A stretch of 64,000 bases of DNA from Blastococcus sp. Lineage in GTDB: Bacteria; Actinomycetota; Actinomycetes; Mycobacteriales; Geodermatophilaceae. Position numbers and translations under genes: made by a program. Where the stretch lies: contig JAOPWH010000256.1 of NCBI GenBank assembly GCA_025965795.1, forward strand, positions 54,459 to 118,458. The letters run 5' to 3'. This document shows positions 7,922 to 18,347 of the stretch, piece after piece. The notes below the pieces were generated by a model. It did no database searches. It saw only the letters and a program-made list of their open reading frames with translations, and was not told the DNA's origin. Positions within the stretch are counted from its first letter, which is position 1; every line of letters begins with the position of its first letter.

Positions 7922-10900
7922 TCAACCGGCCCGGGCCATCCCACGCTCGACGGCGGCGATCAGCCGAGGCCGGAGCTCGGCGGCCGGCACGATGTCGTGC
8001 ACCGAGCCCACCCGGCGGGCGCGCTCGATGTCGTGCACCGCCTCGAACTCCGCGGCCACCTCTCCGAGCTTCTCCGACCGCACGGCGGTCCGAAGCGTCG
8101 CGTGCTCGACCCTGAGCTGGGCCTGGTCCACGCCCTCGGCGGCGGAGATCGCCGCCACCAGCTCCTTCAGCCGCGGATCGGCGTCGGTGCGCTTGTCGAC
8201 CTCGCGGGTGAAGACGACGGCGGCCGCTGGGGCGCCCCCGAGCACCGAGGCGTAGGAGCCCTCGACGGCCAGCACCTCCATGTTGTCGTTGAGGACGCCG
8301 GAGAACACGACGAACGCGCCCCCGTGGTACCGCGACACCAGGCAGAAGACGATGGGGCCGTCGAAGTTGACGATCGCCCGGCCGATCTCGGCGCCGTACT
8401 CCAGCTGCAGCTGGCGCAGCGACTCCGGTGACCCGTCGAAGCCCGACAGGTTGGCCATCACGACCAGCGGCCGGTTCCCGCTGCACGCGTTGATGGCGCG
8501 CGCCGTCTTCTTGGACGACCGCGGGAACAGGGTTCCGGCGGTCCAGAGGTCGGGGCCGTCGGCCGGCAGACTCCCGCGTCGCGGGATGGGCCGCGACTCT
8601 ATGCCCAGCACCGTGACCGGGTGGCCACCCAGGTGCGCGTCGAACACCACCGACGTCTCGGCGTCGGCCATGCCGGCCCACCGCTCGAGGACCGGGTGGT
8701 CCTGGTCGGTGACCGCCCGCATCACCGTGCGGATGTCGAACGCCTTCTTCCGCTCCGGGTTGGCGGTCGCGGAGAAGATGTCACCGACCGTGGTGAAGTC
8801 GCTCGAGGGGTGCTCGTGCGGGAACGCCCGGACGTCGCGGTCACCGGGGTCACCCGTCTCGGCCGACCGCGGCCAGCGCTCGCCGGGTGCGACGTAGCTG
8901 TGGTCGTAGTGCGCCATCAGCACCTCGGTGGCGCCCATCAGGTCCGGCGCCCAGTACTGCGCCTGCCCGTTCGGCCCCATGATCCGGTCGTAGCCGCCGA
9001 TGCCGAAGTTGTCCTCGGCCGACACACCGCCCGCGTAGTCGAGGGAGTGCTTGCCGGTGAGCACCATCGCGCTGTCCGGCGTCATCACCAGGATGCCCTT
9101 CGTGTGCATCAGCATCGTGGCCTCGGCGTTCCAGTAGGGCTGGGCACCGACGTTGATCCCGGCGACGACGACGTTGATCTCCCCGCCGGCCTGGGTGAAG
9201 TCGATGATGCGCCGCAGGCCGCGGGCGACCCAGTCCATGTTCTCGGTGCCGCTGTCCATCGAGATGCGAGCGCCCGAGGAAAGTGCGAACCACTCGACCG
9301 GGATCCGCCGCTCCTGGGCGAGGTCGAGCGCGGCGATGATGCGTGCGCACTCGGGCTCGGCGACCGTGCCCAGGGCCTTCGTCGGGTCGCCGAACAGCAC
9401 CACCCGCGTCATGCCCTCGGGATGACGCGGCGTGCGGGTGCTGACGACGCCCGCGACGATCCCGGCCCGGTTCTGCCCGGGTGGACGCTCGACCGGCACG
9501 AGGCGGCCGCTGTCGTCCAGGTCGTGCTCGACGAACGAGCCGTCCGGGCCGGCCAGCAGGGGCGCCAGCTCGTAGGGGTAGAGGGCGCCACGCGCGCGGG
9601 AGCTCAGGACCTTCTCGGTGTACTCGTCGAGCGGGCGCATCGGTTCCGTAGGCCGCTCGGTCAGCTCCATGCGCACACCGGTCCCGGGCCGGTTCGAGAA
9701 GCGCAGCGTCACCTCCTGCGGGGCACCGCCCTCCTCCGGCTGGAGCCGGGCGAAGAACATGATCTGGTCGAGTCCGGCACCGACCGTCATCGGCGCGACG
9801 GTCTGGGCGAACTGGGTCGCCATCGACAGCGGCAGTTCGATGGAGGGCCACGCGTAGAGGAAGATCCGGTTGTGCTCCAGCGGACGCCGTGAGCGCCGCT
9901 GGGCCTGGGCGCGGCGGATGCCGTCGAGGCAGGCGGTGAGCTGGCGCTCCACGGTCGGGAACCCGACCACCTCGCCCCTGTCGTCGCGCAACGGCGTGAC
10001 GTCCCGCACCTCGGCCATGGCGATGAGCCGCTCGTCGTTCGGGTTGCCCTTGGCGAAGACGTGCAGCAGGTAGGTGTCCTCGGCCGAGGGCAGGCGGGAT
10101 CCGTCGAAGTGCTTCAGACGCCACAGGTTGAGCCGCTGCGCGGTCAGGGGGTGCAGCCCACGGATGATCCGGTCCTCCACCAGCCCGCCGGCCCCCGACC
10201 CGTCCGCGGCGCCCGGCGCCGGGCGGAAGGTCACGGTGTCGACGGCGCCGCTCGGTGTGCAGACCGTGACCGTGACGCGGCGGGCCGCGCTCCCCTCCGG
10301 CACGTCGGCGATCATCCGCTGCAGCTCCGCGACCATGGCGTCCGCGTCGGCGGGCCGGTCCGGCCAGGAGACGTAGAGGTCCACGAGCAGCGTCGAGACG
10401 GGGTCGCTCACCTCGCGGGCCGACGCGCGCAGTGCGGTCAGTGCAGAGGGCAGGTCGTCGATGCCGACCATCAGCGCGATCAGGTGCAGCCGGAGGTCGT
10501 TGAGCTCGTAGTCGGCGGTGACGCAGGTGTGGTCCTCGAGCAGCAACGAGCGGACGTTCTGCAGGCTGCGGCTGCGGTAGTAACGCCGCGTCAGGGTCTC
10601 CACGATGGGATCCGGCTCGCTGGTCGGCCGGTCGAAGCGCTGGGCGAGCAGCCGGATCAGCGGCTCGGGGCTGGCGACCAGTGCCTCGATGCGGGCGATG
10701 TTCTCGCCGTCACCACCACCGGCGTCGAGCTCGCTCAGCAGCCGTTCGGCCTCCTCGAGGACCTCCTGGCGGGCGCCGAGGACCACCGGCTCCTCGAACC
10801 AGCGGTAGCGGACCGCCCGCGCCAGGTCGCCGACGGACGGATAGCGCAGCTGCGTCGCGACGATGAGCCGGTCGAGCACGTCGACCATCTCGGCCCGCGC

Positions 10901-13450
10901 CTGCCCCGTCGGCGCCGGCACCGAGGTGAGCCAGCGATCGAGCAGCGCCAGCACGGCCGGCAGCTGGTCGGCGATGCGCTGCTGGGCCAGGAAGATGCGG
11001 TAGACGGCCTCCGCCAGCGCCGGGCCCGGCTCGAGGTCGGAGACGCCGTAGTGCAGCAGGGCCTTCGACAGCCGGGCACGGAAGTTCTCCGGCAGGGCCT
11101 CGCGCTCGACGTCCAGGGAGTGCAGGTACGCGTGGAAGTACTCCCGCGGACTGTGCACCTGCTGGTCGGCCTCCTCGGCACTGGCCGGACGGTTGCGGGA
11201 CAGCTCGGAGAGGTCGGCGAAGGTGGTGAGGACGGTCAGCTCACCGCGCAGCAGGTCCGGATCGTCGGCCGGCAGCTCCCCGCGCGCGCTGCCGTACTCC
11301 GCCACCAACTGCTGCGCGTACGCGCCACTCACGTCGTAACCGGTGATCAGCGCCTGCAGCGCCGCCACGAGCGACAACGCCCGGTCCCGGGGTTCCCGGG
11401 CCCGGGAGTCGTCGGTCCCGGGGAGCTCGACCCGGTCGCCGGACGCTTCCTCCACGTCGCCACCGGCCGGCTCGATGTTGAGCAGGGCGGCCCCGGCATC
11501 CACCTGGGAGTTGGGCGAGACGAGCACGTCGCGGATCCGCCCGGCGAAGGGCGCGCGCACCGCCGTCTCCATCTTCATGCTCTCGAGGACGACGACGGTC
11601 TGGCCGGCCTCCACGTCCTGACCGACCTGCGCCCGCACGGCGACGACCACCGAGGGGGCGGGTGCGCGCACCACACCCCCGGCGTCCCGGGTGATGCGGT
11701 AGGAGACGCCGTCCACCTCGACCAGGTGCGAGCCGATGGCCTCGGCGGCGACGATCGCGAAGCGCTCGTCGCCGATCGACAGCCGGCTCTCCAGCGCGCT
11801 GAGCCGGTCCACGTCCACGTCGGCGTAGCGCCCGTCCAGCTCGATGCGGTAGCGGTCGCGGGCGACCTTCGTGACGGTGAGCCGGTAGACCTGGCCGCGG
11901 TAACCGAGCTCCAGCGTGCGGCCCACCTCGTGCCGGGCGCGCGGCCGCCCACCACGCGCCGAGGCCAGGAAGGCTGCCCGCTCCCGGGCCTCCTCGGTGT
12001 CCGACGCGTCGACCGCCACCTGCACGAGCGCCGCGTACGCCGACCGTGCCGGCTCCCCCTCCCCCACGGTGCCGGTGCGGTCCAGCCACCCGGTGTCGGC
12101 CGTGCCCGCGACGACCTCGGGACGGTCGAGCAGGTCGAGCAGGAACGACTTGGTGGTCGTGCCGCCGCGCAGGACGACGGTGGTCTCCCGCAGGGCGCAC
12201 CGCAGCCGCGCGAGGGCCTCGGGACGGTCGCGGCCCCACGCGATGACCTTCGCGACCATGGAGTCGTAGGCCGGCGGGATGACGTCTCCGACGCTCATGC
12301 CGGTGTCCACGCGGATGCCCGGACCGGTGGGCAGCCGCAGCAGCTCGACCTGTCCCGGCGCCGGGGCGAAGCCCTGGTCGGCGTCCTCGGCGTTGAGTCG
12401 CGCCTCGACCGCGTGGCCGAACTCGCGCGGTGGCTCGCCGTCGAGCCGGCCGCCGGAGGCCACGTGCAGCTGCAGCTTCACGATGTCGAGCCCGGTGGTC
12501 ATCTCGGTCACCGGGTGCTCGACCTGCAGCCGGGTGTTGACCTCGAGGAAGGTGAACAGCCTCTCGTCGGGCTGGTAGAGGAACTCCACCGTGCCCGCGC
12601 CGACGTAGCCGGCCGCCTTGACCAGCGCCATCGACGACTCGCGCAGCGAGGTGGACTGCTCGGCCGTCAGCACCGGTGAGCTGGACTCCTCGAGCACCTT
12701 CTGGTTGCGCCGCTGCACCGAGCAGTCCCGGACGCCGGGCGCCCAGACGTTGCCGTGCTGGTCGGCGATGACCTGCACCTCGACGTGCCGGCCGCCCTCG
12801 ACCAGCCGCTCCATGAAGATCGTCGGGTCGCCGAAGGTGCGGGCCGCCTCGGCCTGCGTGCGGGTGAGCGCCTCCTCCAGCTCGGCCTCCGAGCGGACGA
12901 TCCGGATGCCGCGGCCCCCGCCACCGCTACGCGACTTCACGATGAGCGGATAGCCGATCTCGGCCGCGTGCCGCCGCCCCTGCTCCACCCCCTCGACGGC
13001 GCCGTGGCTCCAGGCCGCGACGGGCACGCCGGTCTGCTCGGCGAGCACCTTGGCCTCGATCTTGGCGCCGAGGAGCCGCATGGCCTCCGGCGGCGGCCCG
13101 ATGAACGTGACCCCCAGCGAGGCGCAGAGCTCGGCGAAGGCAGGGTCCTCCGCGACGAAGCCCCAGCCGACCCACGCCGCGTCGGCGCGACCCGCACGCA
13201 GGGCCCGGGCCAGCTCCTCGTGGTCGAGGTAGGGGTTGGTGCCGCCGGTCTCGCGGAGCACGACGGCCTCGTCGGCGGCCCGCACGAACGTCGCGCGACG
13301 CTCGGACTCGGTGTGCAGCGCGATCACCCGGATGCCGTAGCCGTGCTCGGCGTTGAGCTCACGGACGGCACGGATGAGGCGCATGGCCGGTTCGCCCCGA
13401 TTGACGACAGCGATCCGGCTGAACACCGTGTAGGCCTCCCCCTCGAACAT
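7922..13450 (-). CDS. Single-chain multidomain acyl-CoA carboxylase (biotin carboxylase + BCCP + ACC-central-like + carboxyltransferase)
   Basis: 1842 aa; BC motifs (GGGGRGIRIV, HVEVQVIAD, EVNTRLQVEHPVTE), biotinylation site VLESMKMETAVRAPF, ACC-central-like region, CT region (SSGARISMDSGTENMDWV, HSLDYAGGVSAEDNFGIGGYDRIMGPNGQAQYWAPDL, VMANLSGFDGSPES). Confidence 0.92.
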   Translation of the reverse strand: MFEGEAYTVFSRIAVVNRGEPAMRLIRAVRELNAEHGYGIRVIALHTESERRATFVRAADEAVVLRETGGTNPYLDHEELARALRAGRADAAWVGWGFVAEDPAFAELCASLGVTFIGPPPEAMRLLGAKIEAKVLAEQTGVPVAAWSHGAVEGVEQGRRHAAEIGYPLIVKSRSGGGGRGIRIVRSEAELEEALTRTQAEAARTFGDPTIFMERLVEGGRHVEVQVIADQHGNVWAPGVRDCSVQRRNQKVLEESSSPVLTAEQSTSLRESSMALVKAAGYVGAGTVEFLYQPDERLFTFLEVNTRLQVEHPVTEMTTGLDIVKLQLHVASGGRLDGEPPREFGHAVEARLNAEDADQGFAPAPGQVELLRLPTGPGIRVDTGMSVGDVIPPAYDSMVAKVIAWGRDRPEALARLRCALRETTVVLRGGTTTKSFLLDLLDRPEVVAGTADTGWLDRTGTVGEGEPARSAYAALVQVAVDASDTEEARERAAFLASARGGRPRARHEVGRTLELGYRGQVYRLTVTKVARDRYRIELDGRYADVDVDRLSALESRLSIGDERFAIVAAEAIGSHLVEVDGVSYRITRDAGGVVRAPAPSVVVAVRAQVGQDVEAGQTVVVLESMKMETAVRAPFAGRIRDVLVSPNSQVDAGAALLNIEPAGGDVEEASGDRVELPGTDDSRAREPRDRALSLVAALQALITGYDVSGAYAQQLVAEYGSARGELPADDPDLLRGELTVLTTFADLSELSRNRPASAEEADQQVHSPREYFHAYLHSLDVEREALPENFRARLSKALLHYGVSDLEPGPALAEAVYRIFLAQQRIADQLPAVLALLDRWLTSVPAPTGQARAEMVDVLDRLIVATQLRYPSVGDLARAVRYRWFEEPVVLGARQEVLEEAERLLSELDAGGGDGENIARIEALVASPEPLIRLLAQRFDRPTSEPDPIVETLTRRYYRSRSLQNVRSLLLEDHTCVTADYELNDLRLHLIALMVGIDDLPSALTALRASAREVSDPVSTLLVDLYVSWPDRPADADAMVAELQRMIADVPEGSAARRVTVTVCTPSGAVDTVTFRPAPGAADGSGAGGLVEDRIIRGLHPLTAQRLNLWRLKHFDGSRLPSAEDTYLLHVFAKGNPNDERLIAMAEVRDVTPLRDDRGEVVGFPTVERQLTACLDGIRRAQAQRRSRRPLEHNRIFLYAWPSIELPLSMATQFAQTVAPMTVGAGLDQIMFFARLQPEEGGAPQEVTLRFSNRPGTGVRMELTERPTEPMRPLDEYTEKVLSSRARGALYPYELAPLLAGPDGSFVEHDLDDSGRLVPVERPPGQNRAGIVAGVVSTRTPRHPEGMTRVVLFGDPTKALGTVAEPECARIIAALDLAQERRIPVEWFALSSGARISMDSGTENMDWVARGLRRIIDFTQAGGEINVVVAGINVGAQPYWNAEATMLMHTKGILVMTPDSAMVLTGKHSLDYAGGVSAEDNFGIGGYDRIMGPNGQAQYWAPDLMGATEVLMAHYDHSYVAPGERWPRSAETGDPGDRDVRAFPHEHPSSDFTTVGDIFSATANPERKKAFDIRTVMRAVTDQDHPVLERWAGMADAETSVVFDAHLGGHPVTVLGIESRPIPRRGSLPADGPDLWTAGTLFPRSSKKTARAINACSGNRPLVVMANLSGFDGSPESLRQLQLEYGAEIGRAIVNFDGPIVFCLVSRYHGGAFVVFSGVLNDNMEVLAVEGSYASVLGGAPAAAVVFTREVDKRTDADPRLKELVAAISAAEGVDQAQLRVEHATLRTAVRSEKLGEVAAEFEAVHDIERARRVGSVHDIVPAAELRPRLIAAVERGMARAG

Positions 13451-13557
13451 GGCCGCTGAACGCAGCAGCGCTACTGGCGAAGCATTCTGTGGGGCGGCGG
13501 GGCCGTCAACCTGAGCCCCGGCCGATCGGCGGAGAAGTCGCTGGTACGGCCGGACGT

Positions 13558-14586
13558 TCAGGCACCGGTGACGCGCGGCACGACCTCGGTCCCGAGCAGC
13601 TCGATGCCGCGCAGCAGATCCGCGTGCGCCAGGCGCGGGTTGGTCATCTGCAGGGAGATCCGGTCGACGCCGCCCAGCTGTCCGGAGATGCGGACGAGCT
13701 TGGCGGCCACGCCCTCCGGGTCACCCATGAAGAAGGCGCCGTCCGGGCCGCTGGTGGCATCGAACTGCGCTCGGGACGGCGGGGCGAAACCGCGCTCCCG
13801 GGACACCTTCGTGAACATCTCGTGCCATCCGGGATAGATGGTGTCCGCGGCGGCCTGGGCGCTGTCGGCGACGAAGCCGAACACGTGCAGGCCCACCTGC
13901 AGCTGCTCAGGGGCGTGACCGGCCTGCGCCCCTGCCCGGCGGTACAGGTCGATCAGGGGCGCGAACTGGCGCGGCTCCCCGCCGATGATCGCCACCATGA
14001 GCGGCAGACCCAGCAGGCCGGCGCGGACGAAGGACTCCGGGGTGCCGCCGACCCCGACCCAGATGGGCAAGGGGTCCTGCAGCGGCCGCGGGTACACGCC
14101 CTGACCGGTCAGCGCGGGCCGGTGCCGGCCGGACCAGGTGACGTGCTCGTTCTCCCGGATGCGCAGCAGCAGGTCGAGCTTCTCGGCGAACAGCGTGTCG
14201 TAGTCGGCGAGCGACAGCCCGAACAGCGGGAACGCCTCGGTGAACGAGCCGCGGCCCACCACCAGGTCGATACGACCCTTCGAGATCAGGTCCAGGGTGG
14301 CGAACTGCTGGAAGACGCGCACCGGATCGGCCGCGCTCAGCACGGCGACCGCGCTGCCGAGCCGGATCCGGGAGGTGCGGGCCGCCGCGGCCGCGAGGAT
14401 GACCGGTGGCGCCGAGTCGTAGTACTCGCTGCGGTGGTGTTCCCCGATGCCGAAGGAGTACAGCCCCACCTGGTCGGCGAGGGCGATCTCCTCGAGCAGG
14501 TGCTCCATCCGCTCCTCGGGCCCGATGACCCGCTCGGTCGAAGGATCGGTGACCGCCGAGACGAAGCTGTCGACGCCGAGATGCAT
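13558..14586 (-). CDS. LLM class flavin-dependent oxidoreductase
   Basis: IGPEERMEHLLEEIALADQVGLYSFGIGEHHRSEY, LDLISKGRIDLVVGRGS, LQDPLPIWVGVGGTPES. Confidence 0.93.
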   Translation of the reverse strand: MHLGVDSFVSAVTDPSTERVIGPEERMEHLLEEIALADQVGLYSFGIGEHHRSEYYDSAPPVILAAAAARTSRIRLGSAVAVLSAADPVRVFQQFATLDLISKGRIDLVVGRGSFTEAFPLFGLSLADYDTLFAEKLDLLLRIRENEHVTWSGRHRPALTGQGVYPRPLQDPLPIWVGVGGTPESFVRAGLLGLPLMVAIIGGEPRQFAPLIDLYRRAGAQAGHAPEQLQVGLHVFGFVADSAQAAADTIYPGWHEMFTKVSRERGFAPPSRAQFDATSGPDGAFFMGDPEGVAAKLVRISGQLGGVDRISLQMTNPRLAHADLLRGIELLGTEVVPRVTGA

Positions 14587-14756
14587 GCTGTCCTCCCCTG
14601 CCGCGGGCGCCGCACCGACGAGCATCGGCCGTCAAGCGCTCAACCACCAGTCAACCAGGCCCCGCAGGCGGCGGATCTGCCACCACGTCGCCGACATGCG
14701 CTCGGGCGTGTGTCCGGTCTAGGCTGGGGTCATCATGCGGCTCTGCCGCGTTCCTG

Positions 14757-15257
14757 GTGGCCCCGGACCCGGCGACCTTCCCGCTCTGGAGAGCCGCCGT
14801 GGCCGACCCTCGCGTCGCCGAACCCGTTGATCCCCCCGATCCGTCCGCCCCGCCGCATCCCGGCTGGCACCTTCCTGCCACCTCTGTCTCCGTGCCGTCG
14901 CTGCGTCGCGGCCTGCGCTCCGTGCTCGACGAGACCGGCCTTCCCGACGACCAGCTCTACGATCTGCTGCTGGCCGCCTGCGAGGCAGCGACCAACGCCA
15001 TCGAGCACGCGCAGAAGTCGACGGAGCCGTTCATCGACGTCCACTTCGAAGTGGGCGACGGACAGGTGACGATCGTGGTCCGGGACCACGGCCAGTGGCG
15101 CGACGGTCCGGGGACACCGCTCCGGGGACGCGGTCTGGCGATGATGCGCGCACTGGCCGACACGACCGTGGACGCCGACCCAGAGGGGACGACGGTGACG
15201 ATGCGCAGCAGGTCTGGCGAGGGCCTCCCGGCGACGCAGGATGCCGCTACCGCCTGA
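14757..15257 (+). CDS. ATP-binding anti-sigma-factor kinase-like protein (RsbW/HATPase_c_2)
   Basis: LLLAACEAATNAIEHAQ N-box, VRDHGQWRDGPGTPLRGRGLAMMRALAD G-box; start could be GTG 14799. Confidence 0.85.
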   Translation: MAPDPATFPLWRAAVADPRVAEPVDPPDPSAPPHPGWHLPATSVSVPSLRRGLRSVLDETGLPDDQLYDLLLAACEAATNAIEHAQKSTEPFIDVHFEVGDGQVTIVVRDHGQWRDGPGTPLRGRGLAMMRALADTTVDADPEGTTVTMRSRSGEGLPATQDAATA

Positions 15258-15278
15258 GACGCAGGGACGTGAGGGACC

Positions 15279-16007
15279 GTGACGCGGAAGCGGGTGGCCG
15301 ACATCCTCGTCGCCGTCCTGTCCCGGCCGACCGATGACACCGCAGCACCCGACCGGCTGGTCGCCCTGTGCGCCCAGGTCCTGCCGGTGAGCGGAGCGGG
15401 GCTCGCGTTCATGACCGACGAAGGGCACGGCGGCACCGTGGCGGTCTCCGATGCCGCCGCCTCCGGGCTCGAGGAGCTGCAGTTCACCCTCGGCGAGGGC
15501 CCGTGCGTGGACGCCTCCCGCAGCGGCCGGCCGGTCCTGGTGCCCGACCTCGCCCACTCCGGACCACGCTGGCCGGCGTTCGCCGACGGCGCCCACGCAG
15601 CCGGGGTGCGCGCCGTCTTCGCCCTGCCGCTGCGCGTCGGCGGCATCCGCGTCGGGGTACTCGACCTGCACCGGGATGCCGTCGGTGAGCTGGCGCCCGA
15701 GGCGCTGACGGAGGCGCTGGCGTTCGCCGACGCCGCGACGACACTGCTGCTGCACCTGGGTACGCGGCCGGGCGGGGCGGGTCTGCCACTCCAGGACGTC
15801 GCGGGTCTCGACGAACGCGCCGAGGTGCATCAGGCGACCGGAATCGTCTCGGTGCACGCCGAGGTGAGCCTGGGGCAGGCGCTGGTGATGCTGCGCGCCC
15901 GCGCCTACGCCGAGCAGCGCCCCGTCGGGGAACTGGCGCAGGATGTCCTCAACGGGAAGGTCCGCTTCGGCCGGGACGACGACGGCCGCCGGGACCCGAG
16001 CGCGTGA
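15279..16007 (+). CDS. GAF and ANTAR domain-containing protein
   Basis: GAF-like region (LGEGPCVDASRSGRPVLVPDL) and C-terminal ANTAR (VHQATGIVSVHAEVSLGQALVMLRARAYAEQRPVGELAQDVL). Confidence 0.85.
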   Translation: MTRKRVADILVAVLSRPTDDTAAPDRLVALCAQVLPVSGAGLAFMTDEGHGGTVAVSDAAASGLEELQFTLGEGPCVDASRSGRPVLVPDLAHSGPRWPAFADGAHAAGVRAVFALPLRVGGIRVGVLDLHRDAVGELAPEALTEALAFADAATTLLLHLGTRPGGAGLPLQDVAGLDERAEVHQATGIVSVHAEVSLGQALVMLRARAYAEQRPVGELAQDVLNGKVRFGRDDDGRRDPSA

Positions 16008-16032
16008 CCGACGGCAGACGGGAGGAGGGCTC

Positions 16033-16773
16033 GTGGCGCGAGAACAACGCCTGACGGAGGTCTTCGTCGAACTGGCCGACACGCTGGTCGAGGGCTTCGA
16101 CGTCGTGGACTTCCTGCAGGTCCTCACCGAGCGATGCGTGGAGCTGGTCGACACCGACGCGGCGGGACTGATGCTCGACGACCAGCGGGGCAACCTGCGG
16201 GTCATCGCCTACACCGACGAGTCGGCACGCCTGCTGGAGCTGTTCGAGCTGCAGCGCCAGGAAGGCCCCTGCCTCGACTGCTTCGCCAGCGGCGCGGTCA
16301 TCGCCAACGTCGACCTCGGGGCCGCCGGCGGCCGATGGCCGGTGTTCACCGAAGCTGCCCGGGGCCTCGGCTTCTCCACGTCCCACGCCCTGCCGATGCG
16401 GCTGCGGCGCAAGGTGATCGGCGCCCTCAACCTCTTCACCGTCGAGCCGACCCCCTTGAGCGACGGGCAGCTGGCCGTCGCCCAGGGTCTGGCCGACATC
16501 GCCACCATCGGCCTGCTGCATGCGCGCGCGCACGAGGACCAGGTCGTGCTCTCCGAGCAGTTGCAGACCGCGCTGCACAGCAGGATCGTCATCGAGCAGG
16601 CCAAGGGCGTCCTCTCCGCCCGCTCCGGGGTCGACGTCGCGGAGGCCTTCCGGCTCATGCGCACCCACGCCCGCCGGACCGGCGAACCCCTGACCGAGGT
16701 CGCCAACGCCATCATCGAGGGGTCCCTCGGGGCCGGCGCGATGCAGCGGGTGGCGGGTTCAGGGATCGGCTGA
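16033..16773 (+). CDS. GAF and ANTAR domain-containing protein
   Basis: GAF (EGPCLDCFASGAVIANVDL) and ANTAR (ALHSRIVIEQAKGVLSARSGVDVAEAFRLMRTHARRTGEPLTEVANAIIEG); GTG start. Confidence 0.9.
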   Translation: MAREQRLTEVFVELADTLVEGFDVVDFLQVLTERCVELVDTDAAGLMLDDQRGNLRVIAYTDESARLLELFELQRQEGPCLDCFASGAVIANVDLGAAGGRWPVFTEAARGLGFSTSHALPMRLRRKVIGALNLFTVEPTPLSDGQLAVAQGLADIATIGLLHARAHEDQVVLSEQLQTALHSRIVIEQAKGVLSARSGVDVAEAFRLMRTHARRTGEPLTEVANAIIEGSLGAGAMQRVAGSGIG

Positions 16774-16809
16774 GCGCCGTCCTCCGGGACCGACTGCCAG
16801 GATGACGCG

Positions 16810-18342
16810 GTGCTGCTCGCCGACGTCGTCGCCGTCTCCGGCGCGGTGGCGGCCACTCGGTCGCGGACGGCGAAGGCCACGGCCATCGCCGGGCTGCTGC
16901 GACGGGCAGCGGCGGACGAGGTCGAGCCGGTCACGGCGTGGCTCGCCGGCGAACTCCCGCAGGGGCGGCTGGGCGTCGGCCGGCGCACTCTGGCCAAGGA
17001 GCGAGGCGAGCCGGCTGCGGCCCCCTCGCACTCGGTGACCGCCGTCGACGAACTCCTCACCGAGCTCGCGGCGACCAGCGGCACGGGCTCGGCGGCACGC
17101 CGCGACGCGGTCCTCACCGCCCTGCTGTCGGCCGCCACCGGCGAGGAGCAGGAGTTCCTGGTCCGCCTCCTCACCGGTGAGCTGCGCCAGGGGGCCCTGG
17201 AGGGCGTCGTGCTGGATGCGGTGGCCACCGCGTCCGGGGTTCCCGCTGCCGAGGTCCGCCGGGCGTTCATGCTCTCCGGCCGGCTGCCCGGGACCGCGGC
17301 CCTTGCCCTGACCGGCGGGGTCCAGGCCCTGGGCGCCGTGACTCTGCAGGTCGGGCGGCCGGTACGGCCGATGCTCGCCAGCCCCGGCTCATCGCTGGAC
17401 GCGGCGCTCGCAGACCTGGGCAGCGACGTGACGGTGGAGTTCAAGCTGGACGGCGCCCGCATCCAGGTGCATCGGGACGGCGACGACGTCCGGGTGTGGA
17501 CCCGCACCCTGCGCGAGGTGACCGACGGCGTCCCCGAGCTCGTCGACCGGGTCCGGGCCCTGCCGTGCGACACCGCCGTGCTCGACGGCGAGACCCTGGC
17601 CCTGGACGACGACGGCCGGCCGCGCGCCTTCCAGGACACGATGAGCCGCTTCGGCAGCGACGCGGCGGACGAGGGCGCCCTGCTCAGCCCCTTCTTCTTC
17701 GACCTGCTCCACCTCGACGGGCGGGATCTCCTCGACGAGCCGCTGCGCGTGCGCCTGGACGCCCTCGCCGGGCTGCTGAGCGGCGACGAGCACGCCGCGC
17801 TCCGGATGCCGGGCGTCCGCACCCCGAGCCCGGACCAGGCCGCGGCGGTCCTGGACGACGCGCTGACGTCCGGACACGAGGGCGTCGTGGTCAAGGCCCT
17901 CGACGCCGCGTACGCCGCCGGTCGGCGCGGCAAGGCGTGGCAGAAGGTCAAGCCGGTGCACACCCTCGACCTCGTCGTCCTCGGCACGGAATGGGGCTAC
18001 GGCCGTCGCTCGGGGAAGCTGTCGAACATCCATCTGGGCGCGCGCGCTCCCGACGGCGGCGAGCCCGTGATGGTCGGCAAGACCTTCAAGGGCATGACCG
18101 ACGAGCTGCTGGACTGGCAGACCCGCACCTTCCCCGGGCTGGCGCGCGAACGGACGGACTGGGGGTTGCTGCTCCGGCCCGAACTCGTCGTCGAGATCGC
18201 CGTGGACAGCGCACAACGCAGCCCCCGGTATCCCGGCGGGGTCGCCCTCCGGTTCGCCCGCGTGCTCCGGTACCGGCCGGACAAGACCCCGGCCGACGCC
18301 GACACGATCGAGGCCGTGCGCGCGCTGCTGCCCGGCAGCTGA
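16810..18342 (+). CDS. ligB: ATP-dependent DNA ligase (mycobacterial LigB type)
   Basis: 510 aa; nucleotidyltransferase motif VEFKLDGARIQVHRDG, VLDGETLALD, GHEGVVVKALDAAYAAGRRGKAWQKVKP. Confidence 0.9.
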   Translation: MLLADVVAVSGAVAATRSRTAKATAIAGLLRRAAADEVEPVTAWLAGELPQGRLGVGRRTLAKERGEPAAAPSHSVTAVDELLTELAATSGTGSAARRDAVLTALLSAATGEEQEFLVRLLTGELRQGALEGVVLDAVATASGVPAAEVRRAFMLSGRLPGTAALALTGGVQALGAVTLQVGRPVRPMLASPGSSLDAALADLGSDVTVEFKLDGARIQVHRDGDDVRVWTRTLREVTDGVPELVDRVRALPCDTAVLDGETLALDDDGRPRAFQDTMSRFGSDAADEGALLSPFFFDLLHLDGRDLLDEPLRVRLDALAGLLSGDEHAALRMPGVRTPSPDQAAAVLDDALTSGHEGVVVKALDAAYAAGRRGKAWQKVKPVHTLDLVVLGTEWGYGRRSGKLSNIHLGARAPDGGEPVMVGKTFKGMTDELLDWQTRTFPGLARERTDWGLLLRPELVVEIAVDSAQRSPRYPGGVALRFARVLRYRPDKTPADADTIEAVRALLPGS

Positions 18343-18347
18343 GCGGC

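Noticed and set aside
10061-12679. 872-aa plus-strand ORF opposite the acyl-CoA carboxylase
   Set aside because: Antisense shadow of a real coding region in very GC-rich DNA; Arg/Gly/His/Val-rich sequence with no domain.
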